Positions 56,663-64,000 of a stretch of 64,000 nt of DNA are shown here, in pieces. A program made the position numbers and the translations under genes. Position 1 is the first letter of the stretch. Each line of letters opens with the position of its first letter. Where the stretch lies: contig JAOSJV010000001.1 in NCBI GenBank assembly GCA_027493935.1, positions 1,116,001 through 1,180,000 of the forward strand, written 5' to 3'. This DNA comes from Burkholderiales bacterium. Its GTDB lineage: Bacteria; Pseudomonadota; Gammaproteobacteria; Burkholderiales; SG8-39. The notes beneath the pieces were generated by a model, which worked only from the letters and a program-made list of their open reading frames with translations, made no database searches and had not been told where the DNA came from.

Positions 56663-56901
56663 GCGCGCCGAAGATCCGCGTTCCGCTCGACTGGGTGGCC
56701 GTCGATGCGATCGGCGCGCTGCTCGCCGCGGCGGGCGTCTATGGCCTGCTCACGGGGCCGCAGGCCGCGCTGCCCGAGCTCGGCACGCCCGGCGTTGCGT
56801 GGCTCTGCCTGATCGCTGGCGTAGCGTTGATGGGGCTGGCCATGGCCAAGATCGTCGGCCGGCTGGCGACGCAGCGCGCCGACGCGACGCGGCGCCGCTA
56901 G
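56659..56901 (+). CDS. Small membrane protein after tctA
   Basis: 80 residues, two helices (about 11-32 and 44-66), basic C-terminus. Start overlaps the tctA stop by four bases, so it is translated with the transporter. I do not recognise it; it may be an accessory subunit. Confidence 0.6.
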   Translation: MSAPKIRVPLDWVAVDAIGALLAAAGVYGLLTGPQAALPELGTPGVAWLCLIAGVALMGLAMAKIVGRLATQRADATRRR

Positions 56902-56948
56902 GGTTCTCGCCGCGGGAGGAACCGCGGGCGGGGGCCTGTCCCTTGCCC

Positions 56949-57846
56949 CTAGCGGTCGAGGTCGACGTCGGCGAACGACGCGGGGTCCTCCCGCGGCTCG
57001 AGGTGGGTGAACACCGAGGCGCCCGGCACCGCCTCGCGCACCTGGGCCTCGATGCGCTCGAGCAGATCGTGACCGCGCTGCACCGTCCAGGCGCCCGGAA
57101 CGAGCACGTGCACCGAGACGAACGAGCGCCCCGCGGCCTGCCGCGTTCGCAGCGCGTGGTAGCGCACGCCGTCCGCACTGTGGCGCTCGAGCACGGCTTC
57201 GATCGCGCGCCTGTCGGCGGGCGGCAACGCGCGGTCCATGAGGCCGAGATACGAACGCCGCACGAGATCGAACCCCGTCCACAGGACGTGTGCGGCCACC
57301 GCCAGCGCCACCATCGGATCGAGGCGCTGCCATCCGGTGACGGCGACCAGCAGCACCGCCGCGGCGACGCCGGCGGTCGTCCAGACGTCCGTCAGCAGGT
57401 GGCGCGCGTCGGCCTCGAGCGCGATCGACCGGTAGCGGCGGCCGGCGCGCGCGAGCACGCGCGCGACGGCGAGGTTGACCAGCGCGGCGACGGCCGAGAT
57501 CCCGAGCCCGAGCCCGATTGCCTGCAGCGGCCGCGGGGGCGATCAGGCGCTCGACCGCGGCGACGCCGATCGTGACCGCGGCGACCAGGATCAGCGCCCC
57601 TTCGAATCCGCTGGCGAAGTACTCGGCCTTGCTGTAACCGTAGGCGTGCTCCTCGTCGGGCGGCCGCACCGCAACGATCAGCATGGTGAGCGTCGCCACC
57701 GCCGCAGCGAGGTTGACGAACGACTCGATCGCGTCGGAGAGCAGGCCGACCGAGCCGGTGATCCACCATGCGGCACCTTTGAGACCGATCGTGGCGAACG
57801 CCGCGGCGACCGACAGCCAGGCGTAGTGGTGCAAGCCGTTGCGCAT
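56949..57846 (-). CDS. Cation diffusion facilitator family transporter (one-base insertion near 57535)
   Basis: Zinc/cobalt/iron efflux type, 298 residues after removing one G from a run of five. Helix II site [17 protein letters not shown] (Asp/Glu, Asn in place of the usual HxxxD partner) and [14 protein letters not shown]; after the indel, helix V site [19 protein letters not shown] (HxxxD). C-terminal cytoplasmic domain [20 protein letters not shown]. The ATG gives [12 protein letters not shown]; an upstream ATG at 57873 is possible. Confidence 0.85.
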
Positions 57847-58077
57847 CAGGCGCCGAGTGCGCGCAGGACGCACGCCAGGCGCGCTTCCTGGTCCGACGCA
57901 CGCTGGTCGCGAACGATGTCCCGCCGGACGGCGAGCGCGGGGCGCTTACGGCATGCGGCGGCGGTCATGCGGAGACGCGAGTTCGGATCGAGCGCGGATG
58001 ATACCCGCGCCGGCACCGCGGGCGCGATGCGCGCTCCGGTTTCGCCCGCATGCGCGCTGCGGCGCCCCGCCGGCCCG

Positions 58078-58850
58078 CTACCAGAACTGCTTGCAGTCGC
58101 CCTTGGCGATCAACGAGCCGGAGGGCTCGCCGCGTGGCGCGGGTTGCGTCTCGACCGACAGCGCGAGTACCGGAAAACCGGCCAGCATCTCGTCCGCGGA
58201 CACGGGAAGCTTGACGGTCGCCTTCTCGCCCGGCGGAATCATGCCAAGCGACCTCGGCCGGTCGCCCGGAGCCATCGTCAGCCCCCAGAGGTGGTAATGC
58301 TTGCCTTCGCCGGGCTCGTCCATGCTGACCTTCTTGAACCACAGCTCGTTGGAATCGCGCGCGGCATATGCGATGAAGACTACGCTGCCGCTGCTGTCCC
58401 GCAGCATCGCGACGTACGAGGGCTGCATGGTCCCCGACGCGCTCGCCGGCACCTCGACGATGCGCTCCACCGGAACCTCCACCACCTGCGGTTTCTGCGT
58501 TGCCACAGTGACGAGCAGCGCGGCGGCCATTCCACCGGCGACGAGGCCGATGCCGCGCCAGAGGGCAAGGCTCTCCCAGAAGCCCGCTCGCGCAGCCGGT
58601 GCCCGTGCTGCCCGCGCGGTTTGGTCGAGGCGCGATTCGATCGCCCGCCACACGCGCGTAGGCGGGGCGACCGGGATGACCGCACCGTCGAGCGGCGCGA
58701 GGCGCGTCTCCCACTCGGCGACCGCGCGGCGCAGCGCGGCGTCCTCCCGCAGCCAGGCCTGGAACCGCGCGCGCGGCGCCCGCGCAGCGTGCCGAGCACG
58801 AATTCAGCAGCAAGTCTGTCCTGCAGCTCCGGCTTGTCGCGGTACTTCAT
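58078..58850 (-). CDS. Anti-sigma factor, RskA-like (one-base deletion near 58763-58775)
   Basis: 257 residues after repair. Cytoplasmic N-terminus (DRLAAEFVLGTLRGR, the sigma-binding segment), one helix at about 105-125, and a periplasmic RskA-type domain with ELWFKKVSMDEPGEG, HYHLWGLTMAPGDRP and FPVLALSVETQPAP. It follows its sigma gene by seven bases, the normal pair arrangement, and should hold the sigma factor at the membrane until a signal arrives. The signal is unknown. Confidence 0.82.
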
Positions 58851-58857
58851 CGCTTCG

Positions 58858-59431
58858 CTACCGTTCGTCGAGGCATGCGCGCAGCCGCTCGAGTCCGCGC
58901 CTGACCCAGGTCTTCACCGTGCCGAGCGGCTGGCGCATGTGGCGCGCGAGCTCCGAGTGCGAGAGCCCGTCGAAGAACGCGAGTGCGATCGCCTGCCGCA
59001 TCTTCGGCTCCAGGGCGGCGAGGCAGCGTGCCAGGCGCGCGCGTCGCTCGCGCTCTGCAGCTCCGCGAGCGGCCCGGGCGCGTCGCTCGGCATCGCGGCA
59101 AGCGGATCCTCGGCTTCGTCGGCATCCCGGCCGGCGAGCACCACCTCCAGGTTCGGCCGGCGCAGCGTATCCAGGCACCGGTTGCGCACGATGCTCGTCA
59201 TCCACGTCATCGGCGCCGACAGTGCCGCACTGTAGCCGGCCGCGTTGTTCCATATGCTGACGTAGCACTCCTGCAAGATCTCCTCGGCGAGATCCTCCCG
59301 CCGCAACATACGGATTGCGACCCCAAACAGTTGCGATGAAGTGGCTTGGTACAGCCGGGCAAAGCAAGCCGGTCGCGCCGCCCGCACGCGGCGAGCAGAT
59401 CCGCTAACTCTTTGTTTTTTTGCGGATCCAT
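58858..59431 (-). CDS. ECF RNA polymerase sigma factor (two one-base deletions near 59361 and 59035)
   Basis: 191 residues after repair of two sites. Region 2: FARLYQATSSQLFGVAIRML then LAEEILQECYVSIWNNAAGY and TSIVRNRCLDTLRRP. Region 4: CLAALEPKMRQAIALAFFDG and SHSELARHMRQPLGTVKTWV, a typical helix-turn-helix. Breaks are in an A/T triplet and in a CG repeat. Resembles SigK-type factors paired with RskA. Such genes usually control their own promoter; no matching promoter pair was found upstream. Confidence 0.82.
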
Positions 59432-59559
59432 CGCGAAACGCCGAATAGTACGCCGGGTACGGCCCTAGAGTGAGTATTGACTTGGGTCCGCAGAGGACAC
59501 CCGGATTCCTCCGTCGCGCCGCCGGTGCGCCCGCGTGGCCGGTGCGCCCGGCGCGGGAA

Positions 59560-60111
59560 TCAGCGGTGCCTGCCCTTTTCCCACTGCACGTCGCCGGCGC
59601 CGGCGCGGCGGTTGAGCACGCGTCCGAGCACGAACAGCAGGTCGGACAGCCGGTTCAGGTAGACGCGGGAGGCCTGCGCGACCGGCTCCGCACGCGCGAG
59701 CGCGACGACCGCGCGCTCGGCACGCCGGCAGACCGTGCGGCCGAGATGGGCGAGCGCCGCCGTGCGCGCCCCTCCGGGCAGGACGAATTCCTTCAGCGGC
59801 GGCAGGTCCCGGTTGAACGCCTCGACCAAACTCTCGAGGCGTGCCACCTGCCGGTCGGTCACTGCCGAATGACCGGGCATGCTGAGCTCGCCGCCCAGAT
59901 CGAAGAGATCGTGCTGCACGCCGAGCATGGCCTCGCGCACTTCGTCGGGGAGCGGCTCGGAGAGCAGCAGCCCGATCACCGAGTTGAGCTCGTCGACCTC
60001 CCCGAGCGCGGCGATGCGCGCGCTCTCCTTGGGCACGCGCGCGCCGTCGCCTAGACCCGTCTCGCCGGCGTCGCCGGTGCGCGTCGTGATCTTCGAGAGT
60101 CGGTGGCCCAT
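59560..60111 (-). CDS. Cob(I)yrinic acid a,c-diamide adenosyltransferase (PduO type)
   Basis: Makes adenosylcobalamin from cob(I)alamin and ATP; 183 residues. ITTRTGDAGETGLGDGARV is the ATP loop, VDELNSVIGLLLSE and RTVCRRAERAVVALA then LNRLSDLLFVLGRVLNRR are the other conserved parts, with the RxxDRR-like pattern varied to CRRAER. A TATAGT on the minus strand lies about 15 bases before the ATG. No cobalamin riboswitch is seen. Confidence 0.92.
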   Translation of the reverse strand: MGHRLSKITTRTGDAGETGLGDGARVPKESARIAALGEVDELNSVIGLLLSEPLPDEVREAMLGVQHDLFDLGGELSMPGHSAVTDRQVARLESLVEAFNRDLPPLKEFVLPGGARTAALAHLGRTVCRRAERAVVALARAEPVAQASRVYLNRLSDLLFVLGRVLNRRAGAGDVQWEKGRHR

Positions 60112-60404
60112 GAGATGCGCGGCGAACTATAGCACGCGCCTCGCGTCGACCGCGCCCGGCCGACGCCTGCATCCGGAGCGGGGTCCGCGCGTACAAGGTG
60201 CGAGGCTGTCGGCCCCGCGAACCGGCAACTTCGGGCGCGGGGCGGTGTCAAGTTTCCGCTCCGTCCGCGACTTTGGACAGGCTGCGCGCGTCCCTGCTAT
60301 GTTCCGGGCTGCGGGCGCCGGCTCCGGCGCGAGTGAGTGACGCCGCTTCGGCGGCGTCCGCGAGCGCGAAACGAGACCCAGCGCCACACGAGGAACCGCC
60401 CGAG

Positions 60405-61371
60405 ATGCACGCCACGCTTCCGCGCCTTCAGTCCGCCACTTTCCCGGCCATCCGCCGCCGCAAGCTCGAGACCCTGCAGGTGAACCTCGGCTACAAGTGC
60501 AACCAGAGCTGCCTGCACTGCCACGTCAACGCCGGTCCGCACCGCACCGAGCTGATGTCCGCCGAGACCGTGGACGCGGTGCTCGCGTTCCTCGACGCGT
60601 CGGACGTGCGCACGCTGGACATCACCGGCGGCGCACCGGAGCTCAACCCGGAGTTCCGCCGCCTGGTTGAGGCCGCGCGTGCCGCCGGGGTGCACGTGAT
60701 GGATCGGTGCAACCTGACGGTCCTGCTCGAGCCGGGGCACGAGGGCCTTGCGGAATTCCTCGCAGCGCACCGCGTCGAGATCGTGGCGTCGCTGCCCTGC
60801 TATCTCGAGGACAACGTCGACCGCCAGCGCGGGCAGGGCGTGTTCCGGCGCAGCGTCGAGGCGCTGCGCCGGTTGAACGCACTCGGCTACGGACGCCCCG
60901 GAACCGGCCTCGCGCTCAGCCTCGTCTACAACCCGCAGGGGCCCGCGCTGCCGCCGGCGCAGGGCGTGCTCGAGGAGGCGTATCGCGCGCACCTGGCGGC
61001 GAACTTCGGCATCGTCTTCACTCGCCTCTTCACGCTCGCGAACATGCCGATCCAGCGATTCGGCAGCACGCTCATCTCGAAGGGTCAGTTCGCCGAGTAC
61101 ATGCAGCTCCTGCGCGCGAGCCATCACGACGAGAACCTCGAGCATGTCATGTGCCGCACGCTGCTCTCGGTGGACTGGCAGGGCTACGTCTACGACTGCG
61201 ACTTCAATCAGATGCTCGGCTTGCCGCTGCGGGTGAACGGCAGTCCGCGCGAGCGGCTGGCAGACCTCGTCGGACGCGACCTCGCCGGCATCCCGATCGT
61301 CGTCGCCGACCACTGCTTCGGCTGCACCGCCGGGCAGGGGGTCGAGCTGCGGCGGGGCGCTCGGCGACTGA
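60405..61371 (+). CDS. arsS: Arsenosugar biosynthesis radical SAM protein ArsS (one-base insertion near 61337-61341)
   Basis: 321 residues after removing one G. Radical SAM motif YKCNQSCLHCHVNAGP; then ITGGAPELNPEFRRL, ASLPCYLEDNVDRQRG, VYNPQGPALPPAQ and the C-terminal DUF3641 region with YDCDFNQMLGLPL and HCFGCTAGQG. Corrected reading ends SSCGGALGD, the family C-terminus. Homologues add the deoxyadenosyl group to dimethylarsenicals. Without the correction the frame runs on into the next gene, a false fusion. AGGA precedes the ATG by 10 bases. Confidence 0.87.
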
Positions 61372-61481
61372 CGCGGCGCGCGTCGCCGGAGCGCCGGCCG
61401 CGGCCGCAAGGACGGCGGCCGCCGCGCGACCGATTGCCGGCCGCGGCCGCGTCGCCGCGCACCACCTGGGAGAGACCTGCG

Positions 61482-63678
61482 ATGGGCAAGAGCAAGCTCG
61501 TGGTGTTGGGCGCGATCGCGGCGCTGGTGGCGGCGTTCTTCGTCCTCGATCTCGGCCGTTTTCTGAGCCTCGAGTACTTCAAGGCGCAGCAGGCCGCGAT
61601 CACGGCCTATTTCGACGCCCATCCGCTCGCCACCGCCGGCGCGTTCTTCGCGATCTACGTCGCGGTCACCGGGCTGTCGCTGCCCGGCGCGGCCCTGATG
61701 ACGCTGGTCGCCGGGGCGATCTTCGGTCTGTTCTGGGGCACGGTGATCGTCTCGTTCGCCTCGACGATCGGCGCCACGGTTGCGTTCCTCGCCAGCCGGT
61801 TCCTGTTGCGCGACTGGGTGCAGGGGAAGTTCGGCGACCGGCTGCGCGCGATCAATTCCGGCGTCGCGAAGGAGGGCGCGTTCTACCTCTTCACGCTGCG
61901 CCTGGTGCCGCTCTTTCCGTTCTTCGTGATCAACCTGGCGATGGGCCTCACGCCGATGCAGGCGCGCACGTTCTACTGGGTGAGCCAGCTCGGGATGCTC
62001 GCCGGCACCGTCGTGTACGTGAATGCAGGTACCCAGATCGCGCGCATCGATTCGCCCGCCGGGATCCTTTCGCCGGCGCTGCTGCTGTCGTTCGCGGCGC
62101 TGGGCGTCTTTCCGCTGATCGCGAAGAAGCTGGTCGCGATCGCGCGCGCGCGCAAGGTCTACGCGCGCTGGCCGCGTCCGGCGCGGTTCGATCGCAACGT
62201 GGTGGTGATCGGCGCCGGCTCCGCGGGCCTGGTCGCCGCCTACATCGGCGCCGCCGTGAAGGCGAAGGTTACGCTGGTCGAGAAGCACCGCATGGGCGGT
62301 GACTGCCTGAACACCGGGTGCGTGCCGTCGAAGGCCCTGATCCGCTCGGCGAAGCTGCTCTCGCACGTGCGGCGCGCGCGCGAGTGGGGCATCCGCAGCG
62401 CGACCGCCGAGTTCGAGTTCGCGGAGGTGATGGAGCGCGTGCAGCGGGTGGTGAAGGCGGTCGAGCCGCACGACTCGGCCGAGCGCTACGCCGGGCTCGG
62501 GGTGGAAGTCCTGCGCGGCGACGCGAAGATCACCTCGCCCTGGACCGTGGCGGTGCGCGTGCCGGAGGGGACGCGCACCCTGAGCACGCGCTCGATCGTC
62601 ATTGCCGCGGGCGCGCGCCCGTTCGTGCCGCCGATCCCGGGCATCGAGGAGGTCGGCTACCTCACCTCCGACACGATCTGGGGGGCTGCGCGAGCTGCCG
62701 AAGCGGCTGGTCGTGCTCGGTGGCGGCCCGATCGGATCGGAGCTCACGCAGTGCTTCGCGCGCTTCGGCGCCAAGGTGACCCAGGTCGAGATGCTGCCGC
62801 GCATCCTGATGCGCGAGGATCCGGAGGTCTCGGCGCTGGTCGCCGAGCGGTTCGGCGCCGAGAACATCGACGTCCTGGTCGACCACAAGGCAAAGGCGTT
62901 CCGGATCGAGCACGGCGAGAAGATCATGATCGCCGAGCACCAGGGACGCGACGTGCGGATCGCGTTCGATGCGCTGCTGGTGGCGGTGGGCCGCGTGGCC
63001 AACACGCAAGGGTACGGACTGGAGGAACTCGGCATCGGCACGACGCGCGCGCGCACGGTCGAGACCGACGAGTATCTCGCCACCGTCTACCCGAACATCT
63101 ACGCGTGCGGCGACGTGGCCGGCCCGTTCCAGTTCACGCACACCGCCGCGCACCAGGCGTGGTTCGCATCGGTCAACGCGCTGTTCGGCACCTTCCGCCG
63201 CTTCAGGGTCGACTACCGCGTCATCCCATGGGCGACGTTCACCGAGCCGGAGGTCGCACGCGTCGGGCTGAACGAGACCGAGGCGAAGGAGCGTGGCGTC
63301 GCCTACGAGGTCACCACCTACGGCATCGACGACCTCGACCGCGCGATCGCCGACGGCGAGGCGCACGGGCTGGTGAAGGTGCTCACCGTGCCGGGCAAGG
63401 ATCGCATTCTCGGTGCCACGATCGTCGGCGAGCACGCCGGCGACCTGATCATCGAGTACGTCGCAGCAATGAAGTACGGCATCGGCCTGAACAAGATCCT
63501 CGGCACGATCCACATCTACCCGACGCTCGCCGAGGCCAACAAGTACGCGGCCGGGAACTGGAAGCGCGCGCATGCGCCGGCGGCCGTGCTGCGCTGCCTC
63601 GAGCGCTATCACGCCTGGCGGCGGGGCGGCGCGGGGCGCGTGCCGCTCGGCGCGGCCGCGGTGCGGAGCGAGGAATGA
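61482..63678 (+). CDS. TVP38/TMEM64 membrane domain fused to a mercuric-reductase-like flavoprotein (one-base insertion near 62680)
   Basis: 731 residues after removing one G from six. The first 230 residues are a DedA/TVP38 membrane domain: GLSLPGAALMTLVAGAIFGL and FLFTLRLVPLFPFFVINLAM type segments. From RNVVVIGAGSAGLVAAYIGA a class I pyridine-nucleotide-disulfide oxidoreductase follows, with the redox pair in GGDCLNTGCVPSKAL, the NAD motif VVLGGGPIGSELTQCF, and the dimer domain IHIYPTLAEANKYAAGN. It lacks the N-terminal MerA domain and C-terminal Cys pair, so mercury is not its evident substrate. Start has GGGAGAGA upstream. Confidence 0.85.
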
Positions 63679-63760
63679 GGGGGCCGGCGCGGTCCGCGAC
63701 GCGTCCGGCTGCCGACCTGCGCCGTGCCTGCGGCATGCCGGAGACGGGAGCGTTCCAGTG

Positions 63761-64000
63761 ATGCGACTCGTGCTTGCTTGCGCGCTGTGCGCGGCGCCGC
63801 TCGCGGCGGCGGCCGAGTTCGATCACACGCACCGGGCGTGGAACGCGCTGCTCGAGAAGCACGTGGTCGTCGCCGAAGGCGGCGAATCCTCGCGCGTCGA
63901 CTACGCCGGCTTCGCCGCCGATCGTGGAAAGCTGCAGACGTATCTCGACGCGCTCTCGGCGCTCGAGCGTCCGGTGTTCGAGCGCTGGTCGCGCGCGGAG
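63761..64000 (+). CDS. DUF547 family protein, N-terminal part (runs off the right edge)
   Basis: The first 80 residues of a predicted exported protein. Signal peptide MRLVLACALCAAPLAAAAEF, then FDHTHRAWNALLEKHVVVAE and SSRVDYAGFAADRGKLQTYL, the DUF547 opening. Such proteins often accompany arsS and TVP38 genes. Function is unknown; the C-terminus is outside the window. Confidence 0.75.
   Translation, partial: MRLVLACALCAAPLAAAAEFDHTHRAWNALLEKHVVVAEGGESSRVDYAGFAADRGKLQTYLDALSALERPVFERWSRAE

Noticed and set aside
60198..63761. A single 1187-residue radical SAM-TVP38-reductase protein
   Set aside because: Created by an extra G at 61337-61341. Removing it gives a normal ArsS C-terminus and stop, and the TVP38 gene has its own ribosome binding site and ATG.

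Overview
The window is a very GC-rich chromosomal segment whose gene order points to a betaproteobacterium (Burkholderiales or Nitrosomonadales-like). The order murC-murB-ddl-ftsQ-ftsA-ftsZ-lpxC-dciA-secA-argJ, then pilB-pilC-pilD-coaE-zapD-yacG, then ypjD/ffh-rpsP-rimM-trmD-rplS, is typical of that class. No rRNA, tRNA, CRISPR array, insertion sequence or prophage was recognised.

Layout: 1-7060, the end of the division and cell-wall cluster (murC 3' end to lpxC plus a small membrane protein). 7151-14786, dciA, an M23 peptidase, secA, argJ, a DUF815 ATPase and a Nudix-ThiE fusion. 14894-20494 on the minus strand, yacG, zapD, coaE and the type IV pilus genes pilD, pilC, pilB. 20695-22901, a CorC-type transporter and ypjD. 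22952-26485, ffh and the rpsP-rimM-trmD-rplS operon. 26574-29257, argE and aceA. 30011-34140, riboflavin genes, nusB, thiL, pgpA, pncC. 34142-37637, an exported-looking methyltransferase and the AmmeMemoRadiSam genes. 37970-39890, recA, recX and a small lipoprotein. 40012-47572, a ferritin-like/VIT protein, a Ser/Thr kinase, alaS, DAHP synthase and a stand-alone cyclic-nucleotide-binding protein. 47622-54611, a six-gene operon dctP-dctQ-dctM-pyrK-pyrD(1B)-carbamoylase divergent from pyrE. 54704-56901, an orphan TctB/TctA pair with a third small membrane protein. 56949-60111, a cation-efflux protein, an anti-sigma/ECF sigma pair and a cobalamin adenosyltransferase. 60405-64000, arsS, a TVP38-flavoprotein-disulfide-reductase fusion and the start of a DUF547 gene.

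A dominant technical feature is that about 18 genes, including the normally essential ftsZ, lpxC, alaS and trmD, are each broken by a single inserted or missing base, mostly in short G/C homopolymers or CG repeats. In every case moving one base restores a full-length protein of the usual size. This looks like uncorrected sequencing error, so these loci are annotated as single genes across the indel. Two long apparent fusions (ftsZ-lpxC and arsS-TVP38) are artefacts of the same errors.

The most interesting biology is the TRAP transporter operon that carries a class 1B dihydroorotate dehydrogenase, its PyrK-like partner and an N-carbamoyl-amino-acid hydrolase, next to pyrE. It suggests uptake and conversion of orotate, dihydroorotate or N-carbamoyl-aspartate. 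Other points of interest are the MEMO-AMMECR1 fusion with its radical SAM partner, the arsenosugar-type locus, and two related palindromes upstream of aceA.
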